NCBI GenBank assembly: GCA_965221785.1
Contig: CBDCSR010000003.1
Span: 310,001 to 374,000, forward strand
DNA length: 64,000 nucleotides
Direction of reading: 5' to 3'
Source of the DNA: BD2-11 sp965221785
GTDB lineage: Bacteria; Gemmatimonadota; Gemmatimonadetes; Longimicrobiales; Gaopeijiaceae
Positions within the stretch are counted from its first letter, which is position 1; each line of letters opens with the position of its first letter. A program made the position numbers and the translations under genes. This document shows, piece by piece, positions 8,772-17,148 of the stretch. Below the pieces are notes generated by a model. The model was not told the DNA's origin and did not search any database. It worked only from the letters and a program-made list of their open reading frames with translations.

Positions 8772-9914
8772 CTAGCGTCCCGGATCGACCTGGAATTCGG
8801 CCCCGGCCAACTCCTCGAACCAGGCGTCCACCTGGTCGGGGTCGTCCGTGAACGCAAGCGACAGCAGCAGAAGCAGCCTTGCCTTCTGCGGGTAGAGGTT
8901 GTCGGTGCCGGTCCGGAAGCGATGGGTGCGACGGAAGACCACCCCCATCTCCTCGGCCTTCTCCTGCACCTCCCCGGACCCGCGGCCCCCCGCGAGCACG
9001 ATGCCCCGGACGCCGGCTTCGGCCCACGCCGCGATGGCCTCGTCCAGCCCGGCGCCCTGGTATCCGATGAGGACCTCGACCCGGGGAAGGTCCTCCCTGG
9101 AGATCCGGTTCAGATCGAAGGGGGTCATCCACCGCTCGGGGTCGCCACAATGCTGTACCCGCGGGGGAGCCCGGTAGGTTCGCACGTCCAGTTCGTCGAT
9201 GAAGCCCAGGTTGCCAAGCTCGCGCGACACGAAGGTGTCCATCCGGTAGGCATCGCCCTTCCATGCCTCCTTGGCGGCGTGGAATTCGTCGTTGAGCATG
9301 AGCACGGTGCCGAAACAGCGGGTCTCGCCGCTGGCAGCCAGCACGATGGCGTTGAACAGGTTGGCGTGCGCGTCGGTGCCGATCACGGTCCAGGGCCGCA
9401 TCGCGCCGGTGATGACGACCGGCTTCCGGCTCTGCACGGTCAGGTCGAGCCAGTAGACGAACTCGTCCATGCTGCCCGTGCCGGAGGTCACGACCACGGC
9501 GTCCGCCGTCTCGAGCGCTTCCTCGACCGCGAGGGTGAGGTCGAAGAAGTCGGCAATTGCGTAGCCTCCGGAGGGCCGGTTGCCGAACTGGACCGTGGTG
9601 ACGTCCGCGACCTCGTCGATCTGGGGCCTGAGCTCCGAGAGCATCTCGTCGATGCCGAGCGACCCGGCCCGGTAGCTCTGGAAGCTGGTGCGGGTGTCGG
9701 ACACCCCCGCGATGGTTCCCCCGGTCGCGACGATGGTCACACGGGGAAGCGACCCGGCCTCCACCGCGGCATCGGCGGGGGGCGGTGGTTCGGTGGTCTG
9801 CAGTGCGGGGGCCGGCGCCGGCGTGGCAGCCATTTCCGGTGCCGCCGCCGCGCACGCCGCGTTCGCGGCGACGAGCGCGAGTCCCTGGATGCAGGCGACT
9901 GTAAACCGTCTCAT
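8772..9914 (-). CDS. Exported type II asparaginase-like protein
   Basis: 380 residues starting at the ATG at 9914 behind a GGAGGAGAG ribosome-binding site; N-terminal signal (VACIQGLALVAANAACAAAA) and a proline/alanine linker precede the enzyme domain. Catalytic motif one, VATGGTIAG, is intact. Motif two, normally HGTDTMEE, reads SGTGSMDEF, so the conserved aspartate next to the second threonine is replaced by glycine. A lysine equivalent to the family's catalytic Lys is present in AAKEAWKGDAYRMDTF, after GAMRPWTVIGTDAHANLFNA. The fold assignment is sound; activity on asparagine is uncertain because of the changed motif. Periplasmic location inferred. Confidence 0.85.
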   Translation of the reverse strand: MRRFTVACIQGLALVAANAACAAAAPEMAATPAPAPALQTTEPPPPADAAVEAGSLPRVTIVATGGTIAGVSDTRTSFQSYRAGSLGIDEMLSELRPQIDEVADVTTVQFGNRPSGGYAIADFFDLTLAVEEALETADAVVVTSGTGSMDEFVYWLDLTVQSRKPVVITGAMRPWTVIGTDAHANLFNAIVLAASGETRCFGTVLMLNDEFHAAKEAWKGDAYRMDTFVSRELGNLGFIDELDVRTYRAPPRVQHCGDPERWMTPFDLNRISREDLPRVEVLIGYQGAGLDEAIAAWAEAGVRGIVLAGGRGSGEVQEKAEEMGVVFRRTHRFRTGTDNLYPQKARLLLLLSLAFTDDPDQVDAWFEELAGAEFQVDPGR

Positions 9915-10216
9915 GGGCCTCTCTCCTCCTCTTCGGGTGCTCGCCGGGTCTGGTGCGGCGCGCGTGGAGCAGGCAGCGCCGAATTCCCCTTCAAGGATAC
10001 TCGGTCCGCGGCGTTTTGCCGACCGGCGATGTCGTCCAGACCGTGGGCGCACTCGCCGCCCGTGCGTTCGATGTCCCGGAGTTTTCCCGGCGCCCCGGCC
10101 CGGAATGACCATGAAGCCGTCCTCACGCGACCGATCCGCTCATCAACTCCTTGACTGGCCGGAAGAATGACACGACCATATGACATCAGGTGAATGCACT
10201 TTTATGGAGTCATCTC
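9915..10216. other. Intergenic gap between asparaginase-like gene and vapBC
   Basis: 302 bp between divergent genes. No convincing coding sequence on either strand. On the plus strand a TTGACT at 10151-10156 is a plausible -35 for the toxin-antitoxin pair, followed about 20 bp later by a weak CATATG -10 at 10177-10182. The repeated hexamer ATGACA nearby could be part of an autoregulatory operator, but I see no strong dyad. Confidence 0.4.
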
Positions 10217-10462
10217 ATGAAGGCGATCACTCTCAGGAACATTCCTCCCGACCTCGCTGCGGCACTTGACCGGGAGAAGCGGAGGCGAGGACAATCGCTC
10301 AATCGCACGGCAATCGACCTGCTGAGGCAGGGGCTCGGAGTCGGAGCGACCCGCTCCAACGGTCTTGCCCGTCTGTCGGGGGGATGGAGCGAGGAGCGCG
10401 TTCGAGCGCTCGAAGAAGCGCTTGCTCCGTTCGATGAGATCGACCCGGAGATGTGGAAGTGA
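10217..10462 (+). CDS. VapB/FitA-type antitoxin (ribbon-helix-helix)
   Basis: 81 residues. MKAITLRNIPPDLAAALDREKRRRGQSLNRTAIDLLRQGL is a textbook ribbon-helix-helix N-terminus that binds the operon's own promoter; the C-terminal tail (WSEERVRALEEALAPFDEIDPEMWK) is the likely toxin-wrapping segment. Start chosen at the ATG at 10217, which follows GGAG by 7-8 bases; an upstream in-frame start at 10190 adds non-conserved residues. Its stop codon overlaps the toxin start, as usual for these pairs. Confidence 0.85.
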   Translation: MKAITLRNIPPDLAAALDREKRRRGQSLNRTAIDLLRQGLGVGATRSNGLARLSGGWSEERVRALEEALAPFDEIDPEMWK

Positions 10463-10869
10463 CCCGCTACTGCCTCGACACATCGGCCTACATCCGCTTC
10501 CTGCGCGGAGACGCGGCAACCGTCGACGCGATTGACGGCGCAAGCTGGATCGGCTTTCCCGTGATCGCGCTCGGGGAACTGTATACGGGCTATTCGCTCA
10601 CGGGGAACCGCCCCGGGGAACTCCAGCGCATGAGGGATTTCCTCGCCCACCCCGTTGTCGAGATCATCGCCGCAGACGAAGAGGTTGCGCGTGCATACGG
10701 GCGATTCGTGGCCGAACTGAGGAAGGCAGGCACGCCTTTGCCCTCGAATGATGTCTGGATCGCCGCGTGCGCCGCGCGGACATCCAGCGTGGTTCTCACG
10801 CACGACGCCCACTTCACCCGCATTGTCCGCATCGGGTGCGAGCTGCTCGGAAGCAGCACTGCGGAGTAG
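10459..10869 (+). CDS. VapC-type PIN-domain toxin
   Basis: 136-residue PIN ribonuclease. The acidic metal site is visible: the first Asp in YCLDTSAYIRFL, the Glu in IALGELYTGY, and the later SNDVWIAACA and LTHDAHFTRI motifs. Such toxins cleave tRNA or rRNA when the antitoxin is degraded. I chose the GTG at 10459, giving a GTGA overlap with the antitoxin stop; a GTG two codons earlier is also possible. With the preceding gene it forms a complete type II toxin-antitoxin module of normal length. Confidence 0.88.
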   Translation: MTRYCLDTSAYIRFLRGDAATVDAIDGASWIGFPVIALGELYTGYSLTGNRPGELQRMRDFLAHPVVEIIAADEEVARAYGRFVAELRKAGTPLPSNDVWIAACAARTSSVVLTHDAHFTRIVRIGCELLGSSTAE

Positions 10870-10926
10870 GCCGGCCGAGCCCGCTCGAACAGCTCGCACC
10901 TGAACTTCACCCGCGGTCAGGCGGCA

Positions 10927-11859
10927 TCACTCGCCCGACCGCGGGGGCCACGGACGCGCGAGGGCCGCGGGTGCCCTGGACCGGCCGATCCACCCCGCGA
11001 GGGCCGCGAGCGTGAGCAGGTAGGGGAACGCCAGGAGAAGCTGGTAGGGCACGTTGGCGAACACCGCCTGGAGTTCGAACTGGAGCGCCGAGGCCGCGCC
11101 GAAGAAGAGGGAGGCAAGGAGAACGAGGAGGGGATTCCAGCGGCCCAGCACGACCACCGCGATGGCGATGAAGCCCCGTCCCGCCGACATCCCCTCCGCG
11201 AAGGTGCCGGCGTGGGCGAGCGCCAGATGAGCTCCCGCGACTCCCGCCAGGAAGCCCGCGCCGAGCACTGCCAGGACGCGGGTGCGGCGCACGCGGATTC
11301 CGGCCGCGTCGGCGGCGTCCGGCTCTTCGCCCACGGCCCGCAGTTCGAGTCCCCAGCGGGTACGGAACAGGTAGTACCAGAGCGCCGGCGCCAGCAGGCA
11401 GGCCAGGTAGGTGGTCCACGCCTGGCTGAAGAGCGCCGGCCCGAGGGCTGGCAGAGCCGACAGGCCGGGGAGCGGGAGCGCGGGCAGGGTGGGAAGGGTC
11501 AGCGCCGTGCCGGTGGCGCCGAACACGCTCTGGTAGACGACGCCGGTGATGCCCAGTCCCCCGAGCGTCACTGCCGTGCCGACGATGATCTGGTCGGCGT
11601 TCAGGCCGATGGCGAACAGCGCGAAGACCCCGGCGATCGCGGTTCCGGCCATCGCCCCGGCCAGAACGCCCGCGCCCGGCGAGCCGGTGAGCAACGCCCC
11701 GAGGGCTCCGCCCAGGGCGCCCCCGATGATCGAGCCCTCCAGGCCGATGTTGATGACGCCGGCGCGCTCGCTGATGGTCTCGCCCAGGGCGGCGAGGGCA
11801 AGTGGCGCGCCCAGGCGCACCGACGCCTCGAGGAAGGCCTGAAGAGCCGCCGCATCCAC
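10927..11859 (-). CDS. BMP-family ABC transporter permease 2
   Basis: 310-residue inner-membrane permease (YufQ/NupQ type) with about eight hydrophobic spans and the diagnostic LAALGETISERAGVINIGLEGSIIGGALGGAL near the N-terminus, which marks the branched-chain/nucleoside permease family. Start is GTG at 11859, two bases after the upstream permease stop and preceded by GGAGG at good spacing; longer readings of the frame upstream are shadows of the partner permease. It is the last gene of the four-gene transporter operon (binding protein, ATPase, permease 1, permease 2). Confidence 0.85.
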   Translation of the reverse strand: MDAAALQAFLEASVRLGAPLALAALGETISERAGVINIGLEGSIIGGALGGALGALLTGSPGAGVLAGAMAGTAIAGVFALFAIGLNADQIIVGTAVTLGGLGITGVVYQSVFGATGTALTLPTLPALPLPGLSALPALGPALFSQAWTTYLACLLAPALWYYLFRTRWGLELRAVGEEPDAADAAGIRVRRTRVLAVLGAGFLAGVAGAHLALAHAGTFAEGMSAGRGFIAIAVVVLGRWNPLLVLLASLFFGAASALQFELQAVFANVPYQLLLAFPYLLTLAALAGWIGRSRAPAALARPWPPRSGE

Positions 11860-11861
11860 CG

Positions 11862-12929
11862 TCAGCCTCCGCCCTTCCCGGCCACACCCCGGCGCAGGAA
11901 CCGGTCCGCCGCCAACACCGCCAGAATGACCAGCGCCTCGATGGCGCTGACCCAGACCGCGGGCACCCCCACGTCGCGCTGCATCGCGGCCGCGCCCGCC
12001 TGCAGGACCCCGAAGAACCCGGCCGCCAGAAGCACGGCGACCGGGTTCAGACCGGCGAGCAGGGCGACCGCGATGGCCGTGTAGCCGTAGCCGGGGGAGA
12101 GGTTCTCGTAGAGCGCGAAGGTCACCCCCGCGACCTCCACCCCGCCCGCCAGCCCGGCGAGCATGCCGGAGAGCAGAAACGCCCCCAGCACCACCCTGCC
12201 CGTGTGGATGCGCCCTGAAACCGCGGCCGCGCGGGCCGAGGCGCCCACCGCCCGTACGCGAAAGCCCCAGGCGCTGTGCCTCAGCAGCCACCAGAGCGCC
12301 CCCGCGAGCACGACCGCGACCGGGAAGCCGGCGTGCAGCCGACCGGACCCGAGGCGCGGGAGACGGGCCGCGAGGGCGACGGCGTCGGTTTGCGGGAACA
12401 CCCCGCGCGCCTCCTGCAAGGGGCCATGCACCAGCCACGCCACCATGTGGATGGCGACGAAGTTCATCAGGATGGTGGTGATGACCTCTCCGACCCCGGC
12501 CCGGAACTTGAGCCCCACCGGCATGAGCGTCCAAAGGCCCCCCGCCACCGCCGCGGCCGCCATCGTCGCGGGGAGGAGCAGCCACGCCGGCGCGCCCGGA
12601 AAGGCGAGCCCCACCCACACGGCCGCGACCGCGCCCGCGTAGAGCTGCCCCTCCGCTCCGATGTTCCACACGCCGGCGCGGAAGGCGAGCGCCACCGCCA
12701 GCCCGGTCAGGATGAGGGGGGTCGCGCGCACCAGGGTGATGGAGGCGAACCGCTCCCAGGAGCCGAAGGCGCCCGCGACCAGCGCCCGCCCCGCGGCGAC
12801 CGGATCGTAGCCGGCGAGCGCCAGCCCCGCAGCCGCCAGCAGTGCCGCCGCCAGGAGCGCCACCAAGCCGGCCGCCAGCGGGCCGATCCAGCGCGACCGG
12901 AGGCGCGGGCGTAAGACCCGGCGGATCAT
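11862..12929 (-). CDS. BMP-family ABC transporter permease 1
   Basis: 355-residue permease (YufP/NupP type). Features: an N-terminal transmembrane helix (LVALLAAALLAAAGLALAGY), LILTGLAVALAFRAGVWNIGAEGQ, a signature of this family, then GVGEVITTILMNFVAIHM and seven or more further hydrophobic spans. It forms the heterodimeric channel with permease 2. It starts 28 bp after the ATPase gene and ends 2 bp before the next start, so all genes are tightly coupled. Nucleosides are the usual substrates of this branch; the sequence alone cannot prove it. Confidence 0.87.
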   Translation of the reverse strand: MIRRVLRPRLRSRWIGPLAAGLVALLAAALLAAAGLALAGYDPVAAGRALVAGAFGSWERFASITLVRATPLILTGLAVALAFRAGVWNIGAEGQLYAGAVAAVWVGLAFPGAPAWLLLPATMAAAAVAGGLWTLMPVGLKFRAGVGEVITTILMNFVAIHMVAWLVHGPLQEARGVFPQTDAVALAARLPRLGSGRLHAGFPVAVVLAGALWWLLRHSAWGFRVRAVGASARAAAVSGRIHTGRVVLGAFLLSGMLAGLAGGVEVAGVTFALYENLSPGYGYTAIAVALLAGLNPVAVLLAAGFFGVLQAGAAAMQRDVGVPAVWVSAIEALVILAVLAADRFLRRGVAGKGGG

Positions 12930-12957
12930 GGGACGCGCGCGATCCGGGCGGGGCGGA

Positions 12958-14478
12958 TCATGCCTGTTCCCATCCGAGCATCAGCCGGCCCATCCCCGCC
13001 GGGTTGCGCTGCTCTTCCGGCACGGCGATCAGCCGGCCGCGCACGAGCACGAAAACCCGGTCGGCCAGGTCGAGCACCTCGTCCAGATCGGTGGAGAAGA
13101 GCACGATGCCCGGCGGCGCATGCGCGGGCCGACCACCCGCCCCACCGACCACCTCCGCCCCCGGACCACCTCCCTTCAGCTCCACGAGCTTGTCGCGCAG
13201 GAAGGCGGCCGCTGCGATGTCGAGCCCGCGCATCGGGTTCTCCGCGACCAGCAGGTCGGGGGCGCGCGCCAGTTCACGGCCCACCAGCAATTTCTGCTGG
13301 TTGCCGCCCGACAGCGACTGCGCTGTCGCCCGCCACCCCGGGACCCGCACATCGAACCCCGTCACGATCTCGCGCGCGGTGCGTCGCATCGCCGCCCAGT
13401 CGATGAGCGGCCCGCGACGGTGCCCGTCGTCGTCGTGGAAGGCGAGCGCGGTGTTCTCGGCGAGATCGAAGCCCGGGACCAACCCGCCCGCGCGTCGGTC
13501 CTGCGGGATCAGGCTGACCGTTGCGGGAAGATCGGCACTGCCCGCCGACGGGCGCAGCCTTCCCGACAGCACGAGAGCGAGTTCGCGCTGGCCGTTTCCC
13601 TCCACCCCGCCGATGCCCACGATCTCGCCGCGGCGCACGTCCAGCGTGACGTCCCGCACCGCCATGCGGCCGTCCTCACCCCACATCCCCACTCCTTCCA
13701 GGCGCGCCACCCGCTCTCCCGCTTCGGCGCGAGCCGCGCGCGCCGGCGGCGCGGTCTCCCGGCCGATCATCGCCCGCGCCAGCCCGGGCGCGTCCACCGC
13801 TTCGCGCCCCTCCGCGAGCACGGTCCGCCCGCGCCGGAGCACCGTCACCCGGTCGGCCACCCGCAGGATCTCGTCCAGCTTGTGCCCGATCAACAGGACC
13901 GTGCGTCCCTCCTCCACCAGCGAGCGCAGAACGCCGAACAGCCAGTCCACCTCCTGCGGCCCCAGCACCGTCGTCGGCTCGTCCAGCACCAGCACGCGCG
14001 GGTCCCGGTAGAGCGCCTTCAGGATCTCCACCCGCTGTTTCGCTCCCACCGACAGACCGGCCACAGTGGCCCCGGGGTCCACCGGAAGCCCCGTGACCCG
14101 CTCCAGCTCCGCGAGCCGGACGTGCACACGCTCGAGGGCCAGACGGAGCCCGCTCCCCTCCCGCGTTCCCAGCGCGACGTTCTCGGCAACCGTCAGACTG
14201 GGCACCAGGGTGAAATGCTGGTGCACCATCCCGATCCCGGCCGCGGCCGCGGCGCGCGGTTCCCCGGACCGCAACCGGCGACCCTCCACCAGAACTTCGC
14301 CCCGGTCGGGGCGGAGCGCCCCGCACAGCACCCGCATGAGCGTGGTCTTGCCGGCGCCGTTCTCTCCCAGCAACGCATGAACTTCCCCGGGACAGGCGCT
14401 GAGACTCGCGTCGGCAAGCGCCTCGATGGATCCGAAGCGCTTGCTCACCGACCGCATCTCGACGGCGGCGCCCCCCAT
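12958..14478 (-). CDS. BMP-family ABC transporter ATP-binding protein (tandem ATPase)
   Basis: 506 residues with two fused ATPase domains, the layout of sugar and nucleoside importers. Domain 1: Walker A LLGENGAGKTTL, Q-loop GMVHQHF, signature LSVGAKQRVEI, Walker B VLVLDEPT. Domain 2 (from about residue 255): GGVEGNGQRELA instead of a full Walker A lysine motif, signature LSGGNQQKLLVGREL, and LLVAENPMRGLD. The second site therefore looks degenerate, as in related transporters. A glycine-rich insertion (GGGPGAEVVGGAGGRPAHAPPG) lies close to the C-terminus. I chose the ATG at 14478; an in-frame TTG at 14487 overlaps the upstream stop. Confidence 0.87.
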   Translation of the reverse strand: MGGAAVEMRSVSKRFGSIEALADASLSACPGEVHALLGENGAGKTTLMRVLCGALRPDRGEVLVEGRRLRSGEPRAAAAAGIGMVHQHFTLVPSLTVAENVALGTREGSGLRLALERVHVRLAELERVTGLPVDPGATVAGLSVGAKQRVEILKALYRDPRVLVLDEPTTVLGPQEVDWLFGVLRSLVEEGRTVLLIGHKLDEILRVADRVTVLRRGRTVLAEGREAVDAPGLARAMIGRETAPPARAARAEAGERVARLEGVGMWGEDGRMAVRDVTLDVRRGEIVGIGGVEGNGQRELALVLSGRLRPSAGSADLPATVSLIPQDRRAGGLVPGFDLAENTALAFHDDDGHRRGPLIDWAAMRRTAREIVTGFDVRVPGWRATAQSLSGGNQQKLLVGRELARAPDLLVAENPMRGLDIAAAAFLRDKLVELKGGGPGAEVVGGAGGRPAHAPPGIVLFSTDLDEVLDLADRVFVLVRGRLIAVPEEQRNPAGMGRLMLGWEQA

Positions 14479-14483
14479 GGGCC

Positions 14484-15527
14484 TCAAGGGCCTCCGGGTT
14501 CCTCCTCCAGGAACTCGATCCGGGGCACCTCCAGCGTGCCTGCGCGGATGGCCTCCCTCGCCCCGTCAATGCGTGCGAGCAGATCGGCGGGGATGCGGTC
14601 GAGCGCCACCGGGTTGACGATGAAATCCACAACGCCCTCGCCGAGACTGAGATCCAGCGCCCCCGGCGGGAGGGTCCCGGCGGTGAACCGGCTCGCCACC
14701 TCCAGAAAGGCCCTCGGGATGTCGATGGCGGCGCTCCCGGCGATGACCTCGGGGGCCACGTCGTTCTGATCCCGGTTCATGCCGATGGCCCACACCGGGT
14801 TCTCGTCCCCGTTCGCCTCCCGAACCGCCTGAAACACGCCGAAGCTGGCGGCGTCGGTATTGTGCACGAGGACATCGGCGCCCCGGCTCAGCTGCGCCGT
14901 CGCCGCCTCCCTGGCAGCCGCCACGTCGTCCCAGCTGCCGATGAAGGCTTCCAGCACCTCGATGTCCGGGTCGATGGCGCGCGCCCCCGCCTCGAAGGCA
15001 CGGAAGGTGCCCTGGGCGGGCGGAATTGCCACGCCGCCGACCATCCCCACCACCCGTGACCGGGTGAGGCCTCCCGCCATCATGCCGGCGAGATAGCTTC
15101 CCTCCTCCAGGCGGAAGATCAGCGAGCGCACGTTGTCCGAAATCCGTCCCCCGCTCGAGACGACGATGGTCATGCCGGGAAAATCCTCACCGGCGCGCAG
15201 CGCCGCGTCCTGGTACTCGAAGCCGTGGGCGAAAACCAGGTCGTAGCCGGAGGAGCCATAGGAGAAGAAGGCCTCGTCGAACTCCGCGGGGGAACGGGTC
15301 TGCTGGTGGCTGACCTGCGCTCCGAGCGACTCCTCGATCAATAGCAGCCCCTCGTACGCCCCCGCGTACCAGCCGGCGTCGCTCACCGGCCCGGAGGTCA
15401 GCAGCGCGACGCGAACGGCGCCATCGGAGGAACCGCTGTCTCCACCCCCGCACCCGATGGCCAACCCGCCCAGGAGACAAGCCGCGGCGAGCGCGGGAAC
15501 CGAACGCCGAACCCTCAAAAGGCCCAT
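14484..15527 (-). CDS. BMP-family substrate-binding lipoprotein
   Basis: 347 residues with signal and lipobox LGGLAIGCGGG (Cys about residue 26). The mature protein shows the BMP/Med pattern: VALLTSGPVSDAGWYAGAYEGL, FAHGFEYQDAALRAGEDFPGM, EEGSYLAGMMAGGLTRSRVVGMVGG, VLVHNTDAASFGVFQAV. Such lipoproteins bind purine or pyrimidine nucleosides outside the membrane and deliver them to the permeases. It is the first gene of the minus-strand operon and lies back to back with the NSS symporter gene, separated by 180 bp that should hold both promoters. Confidence 0.9.
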   Translation of the reverse strand: MGLLRVRRSVPALAAACLLGGLAIGCGGGDSGSSDGAVRVALLTSGPVSDAGWYAGAYEGLLLIEESLGAQVSHQQTRSPAEFDEAFFSYGSSGYDLVFAHGFEYQDAALRAGEDFPGMTIVVSSGGRISDNVRSLIFRLEEGSYLAGMMAGGLTRSRVVGMVGGVAIPPAQGTFRAFEAGARAIDPDIEVLEAFIGSWDDVAAAREAATAQLSRGADVLVHNTDAASFGVFQAVREANGDENPVWAIGMNRDQNDVAPEVIAGSAAIDIPRAFLEVASRFTAGTLPPGALDLSLGEGVVDFIVNPVALDRIPADLLARIDGAREAIRAGTLEVPRIEFLEEEPGGP

Positions 15528-15707
15528 GAGTATCTCCCTGTTCCGGACGCCGGGACCTCTCGGCCGGAGCGGGGCGTCCCTGCTCCATGCTGCCGATCAA
15601 GAGACTGGCGCACCGCCTTGTCCCGCGCGCAATATAGAGCCGACCCGCGGCAACTTCGACCCGACCCTCGTCCCGATCACGGCGACGACCAGCCCCGAGC
15701 AGACGCC

Positions 15708-17141
15708 ATGTCACAGCAGCGAGACCACTGGAGCTCCAACGCAGGCCTCGTGCTTGCCGCCACCGGCAGCGCGATCGGCCTCGGCAACTTGTGGAAATTC
15801 CCGTTCATCACCTGGGAGAACAACGGCGGGGCCTTCGTCCTCGTATACTTGATCTGCATCGCCGCGGTCGGTCTGCCGATCATGCTGGCCGAGCTGCTGA
15901 TCGGGCGGCGCAGCCAAAAGAGCGCGGTGGGCGCGCTGAAGGAAGCGGTGACGTCGAAGTGGCCCGGCGGACGCAAGCTCGGGGCACTGGTGGGGGGCTG
16001 GGGCGTGCTGGCCGGCTTCATCCTGCTCAGCTACTACACGGTCATCGCCGGGTGGTCGCTCTATTACTTCACGCAGACGGTCGGGTGGACCCTCGGCGGC
16101 TACCCGGCCGACATGTCGGCCGGTGACCTCTTCAACACGCAGGCGCTCAACACCGGCCTGCAGTTGCTGCTCTCCCTGGGGTTCAGCCTCGGAACCATCG
16201 CAGTGGTCTATTTCGGCGTGAGCAAGGGGATCGAGCGGATTGCGCGGATCTTCCTGCCCATCCTCTTCGGCATCCTGCTCCTCATGTTGGTGAGCGCACT
16301 GGGCATGAGCGGAGCTGGCGAGGCGCTCAACCACATCTTTCGGCCCAACTTCGCGGAGCTTGAGAGGGGAGCGATCCTCGAGGCGCTCGGCCACTCATTC
16401 TTCACTCTTTCGCTCGGAATGGGCGCGATGATCACCTACGGGTCGTACATCTCGCGCAAGCACTCGGTCGTGAAGGCGTCCGGCGCGATCGTGGCGCTCG
16501 ACACGCTGATCGCCCTGGTCGCAACCGTGGTCATGTTCTCGGTGATCTTCTCGGTGGCCGGGATGCGCGACGAGGTAGGCGGCTCGACGGTCGGAATGCT
16601 CTTCATCTCGCTGCCCCAGCTCTTCTACAGCGAGGTTCCCTTTGGCGTGGTGCTCGGTCCACTCTTCTATGTTCTGGTGGCGCTGGCCGCGCTCACCTCG
16701 ACGATCTCGCTGCTCGAGGTGGTTTCGGCGTACCTGATCGACGAGCGGCGCCTGACGCGCCACAAGGCCACGATCAGCGCCGGGGCAGCCATCTTCGCCT
16801 TCACCACTCTCGCCGTGCTATCGATCCCCGGCCTCCTGGGTGTCGAGGGCGGAGGGCTTCTCTCGACCATGAGCGTCCCGTTCTTCGGCGGCGGGAAGGT
16901 GGGGTGGTTTGCCAACGCCGACCATTTCGTGTCGAACTGGATGCTGCCAACAGGCGGGTTCTTCATCACGCTGGCGGCGGGATGGTTCATGACCCGCGAG
17001 GCGACCCGAGGCGAGCTCGAGGACGGCACCCAACCGCGCTGGTTCCACTACGGCGCGTGGCGCTTCTTCATCCGCTTCGTGGCGCCGGCGGCGGTGGCCG
17101 CCATCATCATCGCCGTGCTCTTCGGCGTCGACTTCAGCTGA
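15708..17141 (+). CDS. Sodium:neurotransmitter symporter family (NSS) transporter
   Basis: 477 residues, about 11-12 transmembrane segments. The N-terminus SSNAGLVLAATGSAIGLGNLWKFPF is the highly conserved helix 1 of the NSS family, containing the sodium and substrate site; NNGGAFVLVYL and LSLGMGAMITYGSY (helix 6 region) are also typical. Family members import amino acids with sodium. Start chosen at the ATG at 15708, which places helix 1 at the usual distance; a longer frame upstream has no family resemblance. An A+T-rich TATAGA at 15631-15636 lies upstream but I see no matching -35. Confidence 0.9.
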   Translation: MSQQRDHWSSNAGLVLAATGSAIGLGNLWKFPFITWENNGGAFVLVYLICIAAVGLPIMLAELLIGRRSQKSAVGALKEAVTSKWPGGRKLGALVGGWGVLAGFILLSYYTVIAGWSLYYFTQTVGWTLGGYPADMSAGDLFNTQALNTGLQLLLSLGFSLGTIAVVYFGVSKGIERIARIFLPILFGILLLMLVSALGMSGAGEALNHIFRPNFAELERGAILEALGHSFFTLSLGMGAMITYGSYISRKHSVVKASGAIVALDTLIALVATVVMFSVIFSVAGMRDEVGGSTVGMLFISLPQLFYSEVPFGVVLGPLFYVLVALAALTSTISLLEVVSAYLIDERRLTRHKATISAGAAIFAFTTLAVLSIPGLLGVEGGGLLSTMSVPFFGGGKVGWFANADHFVSNWMLPTGGFFITLAAGWFMTREATRGELEDGTQPRWFHYGAWRFFIRFVAPAAVAAIIIAVLFGVDFS

Positions 17142-17148
17142 GGCGCGG

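Noticed and set aside
15601..15707. TATAGA at 15631 as promoter of the NSS symporter
   Set aside because: No -35 element at suitable distance; kept only as a remark.
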